This document shows positions 27,204 through 35,090 of a stretch of 64,000 nt of DNA, piece by piece. Within the stretch, counting starts at the first letter, position 1. The number at the start of each line of letters is the position of its first letter. Below the pieces are notes generated by a model. It was given only the letters and a program-made list of their open reading frames with translations. It ran no database searches and was not told the origin of the DNA. The position numbers were made by a program, and so were the translations under genes. The DNA is from Halapricum desulfuricans. GTDB lineage: Archaea; Halobacteriota; Halobacteria; Halobacteriales; Haloarculaceae. The DNA is taken from contig NZ_CP064787.1 in the NCBI RefSeq assembly GCF_017094505.1, positions 1,612,001 to 1,676,000 on the forward strand. Direction: 5' to 3'.

Positions 27204-28196
27204 TTATCGGACGATTTCGACGTTCAGATTCTCGAAATTCGTGAGCGTGCCGCGTTCGCTCTTGATCCGGTCCTCAGCGACGTCGACGTACTGCTCCTCG
27301 AGCTCCACGGAGACCGAGTTTCGACCGATCCGTGATGCGGCGACCGCGGTTGATCCAGTCCCTGCGAATGGGTCGAGCACGGTGTCGCCAGCAAACGAGA
27401 ACATCCGGATCAAGCGCTCGGCGAGCTCGGCTGGGTACGGAGCAGGGTGGTCGGTCTGTGGTTCGCCCTGGATGTCATCCCAGAGCTGACGGAACATCTT
27501 CTGGTGGTCGTCGGCTTCGATCACGCTGAGGATCCGTTCCTCGATCGAGGGCGAGCGGTACCCGCCGGGCTTGCGGAACAACAGAATGTACTCGATGTCG
27601 TTCTTGATCACCGCGCCGGGCTCGTAGGGTTTCCCCAGGAAACGTGCGTTGCCCCCGGCTTCGAGGCTGGCGTTTCCGATCTTGTACCAGATGATCGGCG
27701 CGAGGTTGTCGAACCCGATATCGATAGAGTGCTCCTGGATCGTTGCGTGAAGCGGAACAACACGGTGGCGGCCGTGTTCGCTTCGCGAGCGAAGGACGTC
27801 GCCGACGACAACGCACATCCGTCCACCTGGAACGAGCTTCTCGTACGCCTGCTTCCAAACCTGATCAATCTGCTCGTTGAAGTCCTCGTAGTCGTTGATA
27901 TCTCCCAACTGGTCCTCCCCACCAGTGCTGTTCTCGTAGTCCTTGAGATTGAAGTACGGCGGCGAAGTGAGGACAAGTTCGACGCTTTCGTCTTCGATCA
28001 TCGAGAGATCGCGGGCGTCACCCTGGTAGAGTTCGTGCTCGGAGGGGAGAGACTTCACGGCCTGCTCGACTTCGCCCATACGGGCCTTATCGCGGGCTAG
28101 CTCGGGAATGTCCGACCGCAGATCGTTGGCTTCCTTCCCCAGAAGATCCTCACAACTCTCGGGAATATACTCCCGAAGTTCATCGGATTCAGTCAT
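27204..28196 (-). CDS. Type II DNA methyltransferase, beta class (N4-cytosine or N6-adenine)
   Basis: A 330-residue methyltransferase. Catalytic motif IV is TSPPY at residues 77-81 and the SAM-binding motif I is DPFAGTGST at about 275-283; the order IV before I marks the beta class. The SPPY form is typical of N4-cytosine enzymes, though not exclusive. The first ~50 residues are a helical extension that may contact DNA. It lies 64 bp upstream of the candidate nuclease gene and would protect host DNA. The specificity cannot be read from sequence. Confidence 0.9.
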   Translation of the reverse strand: MTESDELREYIPESCEDLLGKEANDLRSDIPELARDKARMGEVEQAVKSLPSEHELYQGDARDLSMIEDESVELVLTSPPYFNLKDYENSTGGEDQLGDINDYEDFNEQIDQVWKQAYEKLVPGGRMCVVVGDVLRSRSEHGRHRVVPLHATIQEHSIDIGFDNLAPIIWYKIGNASLEAGGNARFLGKPYEPGAVIKNDIEYILLFRKPGGYRSPSIEERILSVIEADDHQKMFRQLWDDIQGEPQTDHPAPYPAELAERLIRMFSFAGDTVLDPFAGTGSTAVAASRIGRNSVSVELEEQYVDVAEDRIKSERGTLTNFENLNVEIVR

Positions 28197-28456
28197 CGTC
28201 TATGCAGAGTAGGTCTCCCATCAAATACTCTTGGGACTCCACCAGATAGCATCCGACCACACGTTTCGATCCAATATGTATCATACGTCACTGGTCGAGT
28301 GTCAGATCTACTCATACTGTTGACTATAAGTTCGTAAAGAGATCCGGCGCACCGTCGTGCCGGATCATTTCGAAATGTTATAGCCATCAGTATCACACGA
28401 TGAGGGGGTCTACTTCGTGGCACGGGAACGACAGCGTCTCTGTTGAAAAATCGTAC

Positions 28457-28468
28457 AATTTTTGATAT
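28457..28468 (+). promoter_or_regulatory. TATA-like element for the PH-like membrane protein gene
   Basis: The plus strand has TTTTTGATATA about 25-32 nt upstream of the ATG at 28490, the normal position for a leaderless archaeal promoter. This supports the ATG rather than the upstream in-frame GTG at 28475. Confidence 0.45.
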
Positions 28469-28489
28469 ACCGTTGTGTCACTGAAGTAT

Positions 28490-28972
28490 ATGTCACTGAT
28501 TGGCCCGAGTATCGACGCGAATGAGTACATTCAGTCCGGTGAGATAGTTCACGTCAAAACGGATGCCGAACGTCGATCGCTAGAGGATACGCGGCCAGGA
28601 ACACTCATGGTCACGGATAGCCGCTTCGTCTTTATCGACGGCTCAAAGGCGATTGACTTGGATGTACATGCGATCGACGAGATCGTATTTCGACCGTCGT
28701 ACCTGCCACTATCATATATTGCCGTAGCGACGTTTGCCGCGGTCGCGTCGTTTCTTGCTTTCGATGGCCCACCAGTGATCGATATCGGCCCCCCAGCTGC
28801 GTGGTCCGTACTTGCTATCGGCGGGTTTATCTTCGCGATCATACTCGTAGCCGCGGTGATCACCGAGTACGGCGCTCGACTCACGATCAAGACGAGTCAG
28901 AGCACGTATCAGTTTCGTAGTGACGATCTCAGTGATGTCCCGCACGCGATCCGCGGCGCTCGCGATCGATAA
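28490..28972 (+). CDS. Two-helix membrane protein with PH-like N-terminal domain
   Basis: A 160-residue protein. The first ~70 residues (ESGEIVHVKTDAERR-like start, then GTLMVTDSRFVFIDGSKAI, then DIDEIVF-type strand) resemble the bacterial/archaeal PH domains that lie next to membrane helices. Two helices follow (LSYIAVATFAAVASFLAF and WSVLAIGGFIFAIILVAAVI), then a short basic/polar tail. Function unknown. The island boundary encloses it, but composition is near the chromosomal norm. Confidence 0.6.
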   Translation: MSLIGPSIDANEYIQSGEIVHVKTDAERRSLEDTRPGTLMVTDSRFVFIDGSKAIDLDVHAIDEIVFRPSYLPLSYIAVATFAAVASFLAFDGPPVIDIGPPAAWSVLAIGGFIFAIILVAAVITEYGARLTIKTSQSTYQFRSDDLSDVPHAIRGARDR

Positions 28973-28989
28973 GGGGACACATGCAGGAG

Positions 28990-29178
28990 TCACTCGCGCT
29001 TGACTGTGACTTCGACTTCGAAGCTGATTGCGTGTGTCGAGAATTCTTCGGCAATCTCTCGGCGCTGGGCCAGCGTGAAATCTTCACGCTCGATAAGGGG
29101 TACTTGCGCGAGCGCGAACATGAATACGACTACCCGCGAACTCGTGTGCACATTCGTGATCGCAATTTTTCGGCGCAC
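28990..29178 (-). CDS. Small ORF, paralogue of the ORF at 54963-55220
   Basis: A 62-codon frame whose second half, LIEREDFTLAQRREIAEEF then STHAISFEVEVTVKRE, closely matches VLEREDLTLLQRREITETL and WTRAIQFDIELAIERE in the ORF at 55.1 kb. The conservation between two distant sites suggests a real small protein or a mobile/decayed segment of one. No known family is recognised. It lies antisense to a possible plus-strand frame of similar length, which has no homologue here. Confidence 0.4.
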   Translation of the reverse strand: MRRKIAITNVHTSSRVVVFMFALAQVPLIEREDFTLAQRREIAEEFSTHAISFEVEVTVKRE

Positions 29179-29214
29179 AACCCACTGGAATTGATCTTCC
29201 GATCCCTACCCTCT

Positions 29215-30582
29215 CTACACAAATCCGACCTGTGTCAGAATGAATAGCACGGTAAGTACCACTGCCACAGCGCTCGTAGCAACGAGCGGCGGGTTCTCCA
29301 TCGCTTTCTCATGAGCGGCCATCTGTTCGTATTCTTGGCGAAATTGCTCGCGGTTCTGTTCGTCGTAGAAGTACTTCGTTTTCAGTGCGAACCGCTCGGT
29401 CACCGCACAGCCCGTGCAGACCGGTTCCTGTTCGATACGCTCTGTCTTGATATGGCTGTTACAATTGATCGAACCGCAGTTCTCACAGAAGGTGTAGGTC
29501 TCATCACGACCGCTCGTATCGCAGTGGACGCATTCTCGGATCCCGTCTTCGATAGTGGTGTGTGAGGGGCCAGCGACGTAGCACTCGTAGGGATATCGGT
29601 ACTCGCCGAGCTGGGCTTCGATCGACACTTTTGGAACGTACACCGGATCTATCGACTGGACTGAGATATCCGACTGCCTGGGCTCGCACGTCTTCTCGTA
29701 GTCGACATTATTGTCTCCGGTATAGTGAACTGTCTCAGTGTGTTTTCTACGAAGTCTGTTGACTACCCAGTCTTTGTACTCTGTTTCGGTCCTATCGAAG
29801 TGCTCGATATCTACCTTATCAAACTTCTTCTCGAGCTTTTCGATGTCCATGTCCACGGCCTGCGACCTGTTGTTCTGGACAAGTCGATCAACTGACGAGG
29901 AGAGTATCTCTGGCCGGCCGCGATCTCCAGCGATTGAAAGACGATCGGTGGTGTTCACTTGGTGGATCACGCCGACATTCGTTTCGAATGTCGCATCGAC
30001 TCTTGCCGCGACTTCCAGGGTTGGTTTGAACACTGCCTCACAGAGCGTGTCGCCAATTCGCTGTGGGTCGAGGTTTTCAATCTCATGGAACGCTTCGCGG
30101 GCCGGCTTGTCTCGTGGTCCCGTCGGATGTGTCGGCCGAAGCGTTTCTTCACAGACCACCTCGATTTGACCGTTGTAGAGATCCAACCCGATCTCTTCGC
30201 CGATCTCTCTGAGATCAGTCCCGTCAAGCAGTTCGATACTCCCGTCGTCACCGTCGCGCTGGAGATCTGATGCGTATTCTTTCGCCGGTCCGGTGAATGT
30301 TCCAGTGGTCACAACGATACCGCGCCGCGGTCCGTCGTAATCAAAGGTCGAGACGGCAGAGTGGAGCTTCTGGATCACCGGTCGACCGACACTATTGGTG
30401 TGTTTGCATTCGACGATCACCGCGCGTGTTCGGCCGTTAACTCGCTCTTCCATGATGATGTCTCGGCCTTCATCACCCGTTTTCGCGGCCTGACGGACAT
30501 TTTGGTATCCGAGATTTCGAAAGACGTCTTCCATCAGATCTTCAAACTCGAAGCCAGTGAGTTCGTCTAGCAGTTGTGGCAT
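29215..30582 (-). CDS. Mrr-like restriction endonuclease with zinc ribbon and membrane anchor
   Basis: A 455-residue protein. The N-terminal Mrr_cat domain has the full active site: GDEGRDIIME with D41, then VIVECKHTNSVGRPVIQKL with E58 and K60. Mrr-type enzymes cut methylated or otherwise modified DNA. A long middle region is followed by a zinc-ribbon pair near residues 355-405 (CVHCDTSGRDETYTFCENCG and a CTGC further on), and one C-terminal helix (VATSAVAVVLTVLFILTQVGFV). The ATG at 30582 is preferred to a GTG three codons upstream. It is the innermost large gene next to the tRNA-Ile end of the island. Confidence 0.82.
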   Translation of the reverse strand: MPQLLDELTGFEFEDLMEDVFRNLGYQNVRQAAKTGDEGRDIIMEERVNGRTRAVIVECKHTNSVGRPVIQKLHSAVSTFDYDGPRRGIVVTTGTFTGPAKEYASDLQRDGDDGSIELLDGTDLREIGEEIGLDLYNGQIEVVCEETLRPTHPTGPRDKPAREAFHEIENLDPQRIGDTLCEAVFKPTLEVAARVDATFETNVGVIHQVNTTDRLSIAGDRGRPEILSSSVDRLVQNNRSQAVDMDIEKLEKKFDKVDIEHFDRTETEYKDWVVNRLRRKHTETVHYTGDNNVDYEKTCEPRQSDISVQSIDPVYVPKVSIEAQLGEYRYPYECYVAGPSHTTIEDGIRECVHCDTSGRDETYTFCENCGSINCNSHIKTERIEQEPVCTGCAVTERFALKTKYFYDEQNREQFRQEYEQMAAHEKAMENPPLVATSAVAVVLTVLFILTQVGFV

Positions 30583-30742
30583 CGCTATCACACCGCCATC
30601 TGAGGGGTTGAGGTCGGTCGGTCAGTACAGCAGTGGGTGGCAGCAGCCATACTTTGTGGTCGTATAAGGCTGTCAATATAACTGTCCGGGAGCGTTTTCT
30701 GTATCGTTAAATGCGATGTGAAATCAACCCCTCTATAGCGAT

Positions 30743-30862
30743 TTAGCTGATAGCAGGCGCTAAGCCCACTCTCAAAGAGCCGTTCGAGAATCTTCGATTC
30801 TCGTGATCCAGAAAATCGGAGATTTTCGGACGATACCGCAGCCCACGCAAGCCGACAGGAGA
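30743..30862 (+). repeat. Paired-hairpin repeat, copy 1
   Basis: About 120 bp that recur at 41135-41253. It opens with TTAGCTGATAGCAGGCGCTA, containing a short TAGC/GCTA stem, then has a GAGAATC-TTC-GATTCTC hairpin and an AGAAAATC-GGA-GATTTTC hairpin. It looks like a non-coding mobile unit or the 3' end of an IS200/IS605-type element. No ORF is present. The right part has decayed relative to copy 2. Confidence 0.7.
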
Positions 30863-31028
30863 TCGAAGTGATAAATATCGGGATGGGCCGCAACGATATC
30901 CTCGTGTTGCTAGTCTCGATGTTCAGCTAGATGGGATCATGACGGAACCCCAGAACCAGTATCGTCTGAAGGTGAGTAGTAGGTTGGACGGGAAGCCCGA
31001 TTCCGACCGACTGAAGCCCGTGTGAATT

Positions 31029-31055
31029 GGGATGGACCAACGCGGATTGTGAACG
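31029..31055. repeat. Right attachment-site-like copy of the tRNA-Ile 3' end
   Basis: The sequence ATGGACCAACGCGGATT near 31031 matches the acceptor/T-arm end of tRNA-Ile 144 bp away, with one changed base in the stem. The same ATGGACCAACGCGG core is at 23231. Together with the intact tRNA this gives two tandem tRNA-end copies at each side of the island. Confidence 0.55.
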
Positions 31056-31174
31056 ACGCCGAGACAGTCCGGGCGTGTGGCTCGCTGCGCTCGCCATTCC
31101 GGGCTGTGACTCGTCTCATTCAAATCCGCGAAGCTGCACAGTTTGTTCCTCACGTCCGTTCGTCACAAAACGAG

Positions 31175-31248
31175 TGGGCCAACGCGGATTTGAACCGCGG
31201 ACCTCCCGGTTATCAGCCGAGCGCTCAACCTGACTGAGCTATTGGCCC
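31175..31248 (-). tRNA. tRNA-Ile (GAU)
   Basis: A complete 74-nt cloverleaf on the minus strand. The acceptor stem GGGCCAA pairs with TTGGCCC, the discriminator is A, the anticodon arm is CTCGG-CTGATAA-CCGGG with anticodon GAT, and the T arm is GCGGTTCAAATCCGC. CCA is not encoded. The 3' end is repeated at the island boundaries. Confidence 0.95.
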
Positions 31249-31281
31249 AGGCGAGCGCATTTCCGTGTACTGGGTAGGTAG

Positions 31282-31289
31282 TTTTAAAC
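31282..31289 (-). promoter_or_regulatory. TATA box of tRNA-Ile
   Basis: The minus strand reads GTTTAAAA here, 34-41 nt upstream of the mature tRNA 5' end, a suitable position for an archaeal tRNA promoter with a short 5' leader. Confidence 0.55.
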
Positions 31290-31326
31290 GTTGCCTTTCG
31301 ATCCAGTCTCGGGGACGGCTCCCGTG

Positions 31327-31851
31327 TCAGCGGTTGTCGTCTGTGCTGTTCCCGCCGATATCGTAATCGTCGTCGCCGACGTCGTACGTGTCGCTGTCTC
31401 CGCCCTGACCGCCGAAGTCAATCCGCTCGCCGTCGCCGGGGAACCCGACAGTGTAGACCTCTCCGGTTGCGAACCCGCCGGTCTTGCTGTCGACGTAGGG
31501 CGTGATGACCCACTTTTTCAGCGCCAGACGGATCGGATACCGGGTCAGCGGCACGACCAGCAGCAGGCCGACCAGATCCGTCACCAGCCCGGGCGTCAGC
31601 AGGAACGCGCCAGCGGCGATCAACAGCCCGCCGTCGACCAACTCGTCGGTCGGCGGTTCGCCCTGCGCGAGCTTGCGCTGGATCTTCGAAATGGTGTGTC
31701 GCCCCTCGGCGCGAGCCAGCAACATTCCGACGAGCGCGGTCAACACGACCAGCAAGACCGTCTCGAGCCCGCCGATGACGCCCGCGACCGCGAGCAGTAG
31801 CATGATGTCCAGAAGCGGGATGAGCAGCAGGACCGCGATCAGCCGAAGCAT
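31327..31851 (-). CDS. fxsA: FxsA family membrane protein
   Basis: A 174-residue membrane protein. The FxsA core is seen in LRLIAVLLLIPLLDIMLLL, then GLETVLLVVLTALVGMLLAR and DGGLLIAAGAFLLTPGLVTD followed by LVGLLLVVPLTR. In E. coli FxsA (SuzZ) counteracts phage T7 exclusion by the F plasmid; the normal role is unknown. The C-terminal 40 residues are an acidic glycine-rich tail. The gene sits just beyond the tRNA-Ile, outside the island. Confidence 0.88.
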   Translation of the reverse strand: MLRLIAVLLLIPLLDIMLLLAVAGVIGGLETVLLVVLTALVGMLLARAEGRHTISKIQRKLAQGEPPTDELVDGGLLIAAGAFLLTPGLVTDLVGLLLVVPLTRYPIRLALKKWVITPYVDSKTGGFATGEVYTVGFPGDGERIDFGGQGGDSDTYDVGDDDYDIGGNSTDDNR

Positions 31852-31942
31852 CGTCTCTCTCTACCGGCCCCCGATGTATCAACCTTTTCGAGTCCCGAAG
31901 CGAGTGCAAGCGTTCTTTTCCCCGCGCCACGCAGGGCGTGGC

Positions 31943-33556
31943 ATGGACGAACAGCCGAAAGTCGAGTGGCGCGAGTGGGGTCCCGAAGCGTTCGCGGCGG
32001 CCGAGCGGTCGGGCTCGCCGGTCCTGCTGTCGCTCGTCGCGCCGTGGTCGCCCGAGTGTGCGGCGATGGACGCCAGCACCTACGCCGAGCCGCGGATCGC
32101 CGCCCACGTCAACGACGGGTTCGTCCCCGTCCGGGTCGACGCCGACCGCCACCCGCGAGTCCGCGACCGATACGCGATGGGCGGGTTCCCCTCGACGGTC
32201 TTTCTGACGCCGTCCGGACAGGTGCTCACCGGCGCGACGTATCTGGGCATCGACGGCTTCCGGGACATCCTCGATCGCGTGCGCGAGACCTGGGACGCCA
32301 ACGGCGAGTCCGGTGGCTCGGTCCCGCGCCAGATCCGGGAGACAGACCCGCCGGGCGGGTCGCTGTCGCCCCGGATCGAAGAGCAGATGGTCGAGCAGTT
32401 GCTGGCGGCCTACGACGAGGAGTTCGGCGGCTGGGGGGTGGATGTGAAGTTCCCGCTTCCCCGGACGATCGAGTTCGCGCTCGTGCGCGCTCGCGAGCAG
32501 GCCACGCGAACGCTCGAGGCCGTCCAGACGCACCTGCTGGACACCTACGACGGGGGGTTCTACCGCTATGCGACCGAGCGCGACTGGGGCGGTCCGCGCC
32601 GGGCGAAACTGCTCGACGACAACGCGGCGCTGATCCGGGCGTTCGCTCACGGCTATCGCTACACCGGCGAGGAGTCCTATCGGGCGACCGCCGAGCGGGC
32701 GATCGAGTACCTGACGACGACGCTGTGGACCGACGACGCACCGGGCGGGAGCGGCGCGTTCGCGGCCAGTCAGGCCGGCGAGGCGCGCTACTATCGGCTC
32801 GACGCGACCGACCGGGAGGACGCCGATCCGCCGCCGGTCGACGAGACAGTACTGGCCGACCGCAACGCGATCGCAGTCGACGCGCTGTGCGCCTACCACC
32901 GGTATACCGACGACGATCGCTCGCGACGGTTCGCCGAGCGCGCGCTCGAAACGGTAGTCGAACTTATCGACGGGGACGGGGCCGTCGCACACTTCGCCGG
33001 CGTGGAGAGCCCGCGAGGGTTGCTCGTCGATCAGGCACGCGTCCTCGCCGGGCTGACGACGGCCTGGCAGGTGCTCGGCGAACCCGGACCGTCCCGGGCG
33101 GTCGCCGACTGGACGCTTGAACACCTCTCCGAGGAGGGGCCGCTTCGCGACGGGCCGGCCGGTGGGGCAGGACTGCTAGACCGGCCGCTGTACCCGTTCG
33201 ATTACGCCGTCGAGTTCGCCAGCGCCGCGCTCGACCTGGCCGCACTGGCCGAAGAGCCGACCTACCGGGAGCGCGCCCGCGAGACGCTGGCGGCCTACGC
33301 CGGTGCCGCCGATCGGATGGGCGTCGAGGCGGCCGAGTACGCCACGGCCGTCGCCCGCGCGCTGAAGCCCCAGACAATCCGGGTCGGTCCGCCGGCCGGG
33401 AGCGACCTCCACCGGGCCGCGCTGCGACTGGCCGATCACGAGGCCGTCGTCGTTCCCGGTGTCGGCGGCGAGACGGCGACTGTGATCGACGACGAGTCGA
33501 CGGTCGGAACGGCCGAAACGCCGGCGGAACTGGAGTCGTTGCTGACCGAACGGTGA
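31943..33556 (+). CDS. DUF255/YyaL-type thioredoxin-domain protein
   Basis: A 537-residue protein of the DUF255 (SSP411/YyaL) family: an N-terminal thioredoxin-like domain (about 1-120, with PVLLSLVAPWSPECAAM and GGFPSTVFLTPSGQVL) and a C-terminal (alpha/alpha)6-barrel (FGGWGVDVKFPLPRTIE, DGGFYRYATERDW, KLLDDNAALIRAFAHGY). The usual CHWC redox site is SPEC here (S36 and C39), so classical disulfide chemistry is lost. It is shorter than the ~700-residue relatives. Start taken at 31943, after a promoter-like gap. Confidence 0.82.
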   Translation: MDEQPKVEWREWGPEAFAAAERSGSPVLLSLVAPWSPECAAMDASTYAEPRIAAHVNDGFVPVRVDADRHPRVRDRYAMGGFPSTVFLTPSGQVLTGATYLGIDGFRDILDRVRETWDANGESGGSVPRQIRETDPPGGSLSPRIEEQMVEQLLAAYDEEFGGWGVDVKFPLPRTIEFALVRAREQATRTLEAVQTHLLDTYDGGFYRYATERDWGGPRRAKLLDDNAALIRAFAHGYRYTGEESYRATAERAIEYLTTTLWTDDAPGGSGAFAASQAGEARYYRLDATDREDADPPPVDETVLADRNAIAVDALCAYHRYTDDDRSRRFAERALETVVELIDGDGAVAHFAGVESPRGLLVDQARVLAGLTTAWQVLGEPGPSRAVADWTLEHLSEEGPLRDGPAGGAGLLDRPLYPFDYAVEFASAALDLAALAEEPTYRERARETLAAYAGAADRMGVEAAEYATAVARALKPQTIRVGPPAGSDLHRAALRLADHEAVVVPGVGGETATVIDDESTVGTAETPAELESLLTER

Positions 33557-33616
33557 CGCTCTCGCCCGACAGTAAACTCCCGATACGTTTTTGCGTCCCC
33601 GTTCCGACGAGCCGAT

Positions 33617-34420
33617 ATGGCTTCACTTCGCGATCTTGGGCTGTCAAAATACGAAACTCAGACATATCGATCGCTGCTCAAATCGGGACCGACAACGGCA
33701 AAGGAGTTGTCTCGTCGGAGCGACGTACCGATGGGACGGATCTACGACGTGCTCAACAGCCTGGAGACACACAGCCTCGTCCGGAGTCAGGCCGCGAGCC
33801 GTCCCAAGAAGTACGTCGCAGTCGAACCGGAGACGGCGCTGGATCGCCTGCTCGAAGACAAGAAACGCGAACTCGAACAGCAGGCCGCCCAGTACGAGGA
33901 GATCGTCGACTCGCTGGCCGACGATCTGGAGGCCGCAGAACCGCTCGGGGAGACGTTCTGGACGGCGGCGATCGGGCCCGAAGAAACCGCGGAGTTGCTG
34001 ATCGAGCGGCTCACGGCCGCCGAGGACCGAATCGTCATCGTCACCTCGCAGTTCTCCCAGCAGTTCGACATCGACGAGATCGGCGACCGCAGCGTCGCCA
34101 CCCTCAAGGACGCGCTCGACCGCGGCGTCGACGTCTCGCTGCTCATGCCACCCGAGATGGTCGGTTCGCTCCCGGACGACGTCGGCGAGCGCTACCGGGA
34201 ACTCCTGCAACCGCACGACGGTTTCGAGGTCCGGACCAGCGAGAACGTCGTCGGCACCTTCGAAGTGATCGATGACACGGAGGTCTGCATCGAGGTGCCC
34301 CACCCCCTCCGGGAGAACGAGACGTTCGCCGTCATCGACTTCAAGGACCCGGAGTTCGCCGCGACGGTCACTGCGGAGTTTCGGGCTCGCTGGGACGGCG
34401 CTGACTCGCTCAAGTTGTAG
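33617..34420 (+). CDS. TrmB family sugar-responsive transcriptional regulator
   Basis: A 267-residue regulator. The N-terminal winged helix (LGLSKYETQTYRSLLKSGPTT, then MGRIYDVLNSLETHSLV) is followed by a coiled linker (ALDRLLEDKKRELEQQAAQY) and the TrmB effector domain (about 105-265). TrmB proteins bind sugars and control sugar metabolism and transport in archaea; this one is not next to an ABC transporter, so its target is unknown. Confidence 0.88.
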   Translation: MASLRDLGLSKYETQTYRSLLKSGPTTAKELSRRSDVPMGRIYDVLNSLETHSLVRSQAASRPKKYVAVEPETALDRLLEDKKRELEQQAAQYEEIVDSLADDLEAAEPLGETFWTAAIGPEETAELLIERLTAAEDRIVIVTSQFSQQFDIDEIGDRSVATLKDALDRGVDVSLLMPPEMVGSLPDDVGERYRELLQPHDGFEVRTSENVVGTFEVIDDTEVCIEVPHPLRENETFAVIDFKDPEFAATVTAEFRARWDGADSLKL

Positions 34421-34447
34421 GTCCGTCCGGTCCCGCGTTCGGGCTCG

Positions 34448-35089
34448 CTACGCTCGGCCTTCGCCCTGCATCCGGACGAACCGCACGCCGCCGTGGTATT
34501 CGCGGTCGAGCGTGCCGTCCTCGCGTTTGCTGGCGCGGACCAGCCGCTGGTGGCCGTCACCCAGCGGGCCGAGCAGGACGCCGCCGGGCCGGACCTGTTC
34601 GACGACCGCGTCGGGGAACTCGGGGGCGGCGCAGGTCAGATACGCCCGATCGTAGGGCGCGTGCTCGGCCCAGCCCTCGCGGCCGTCGCCGGCGCGGACC
34701 GAGACGTCCTCGTACCCCAGTTCGGCCAGTCGCTCGCGGGCCTCGCGGGCGAGGGACTCGTGGTACTCGACGCTGTAGACGCCACCGGACCCGACGAGCT
34801 CGGCCGTGACGGCGGCGTGATACCCGCAGCCGGTACCGATCTCCAGTACCGCCTGCCCAGGTTCGAGATCCAGCAGTTCGGCCATGATCGCGACCATGTG
34901 CGGCGCGCTGATCGTCTGCCCTTCGCCGATGGGGAGCGGTCGGTCGGCGTAGGCGCTCGAGCGCTGGCCGTCGGGCACGAACTCCTCGCGCGGGACGGCT
35001 CCCATCGCCTCGATGACGTCGGGATCGTCGATCCGCTGGCGGAGGCCCTCGAGGAGGTGCTCGCGCCTCGTGTCGTCGCCGCCGAACAT
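34448..35089 (-). CDS. pcm: Protein-L-isoaspartate O-methyltransferase
   Basis: A 213-residue enzyme that repairs damaged aspartyl residues using S-adenosylmethionine. Family motifs are LPIGEGQTISAPHMVAIM (about 48-65), LEIGTGCGYHAAVTAEL (SAM motif I, about 80), and YDRAYLTCAAPEFPDAVVEQ near 147. It may be co-transcribed with the zinc-finger gene that ends 1 bp upstream of its start. Confidence 0.95.
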   Translation of the reverse strand: MFGGDDTRREHLLEGLRQRIDDPDVIEAMGAVPREEFVPDGQRSSAYADRPLPIGEGQTISAPHMVAIMAELLDLEPGQAVLEIGTGCGYHAAVTAELVGSGGVYSVEYHESLAREARERLAELGYEDVSVRAGDGREGWAEHAPYDRAYLTCAAPEFPDAVVEQVRPGGVLLGPLGDGHQRLVRASKREDGTLDREYHGGVRFVRMQGEGRA

Positions 35090-35090
35090 C

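Larger units (their letters stand above)
30583..31174. other. Gene-free right end of the island
   Basis: No supported gene. It contains one copy of the paired-hairpin repeat (30743-30862), a tRNA-Ile 3'-end copy at ~31031, and a short inverted copy of the tRNA T-arm (TTCAAATCCGCG, ~31129-31140). This is typical of repeated integration and loss at a tRNA. Confidence 0.5.

Noticed and set aside
28981-29247. Plus-strand frame of 88 codons over the small ORF at 28990
   Set aside because: It has no counterpart at 55.1 kb, whereas the minus-strand frame does.
31418-33124. A 568-codon minus-strand open frame across FxsA and the DUF255 gene
   Set aside because: Overlaps two well-supported genes in other frames and lacks any recognisable domain.
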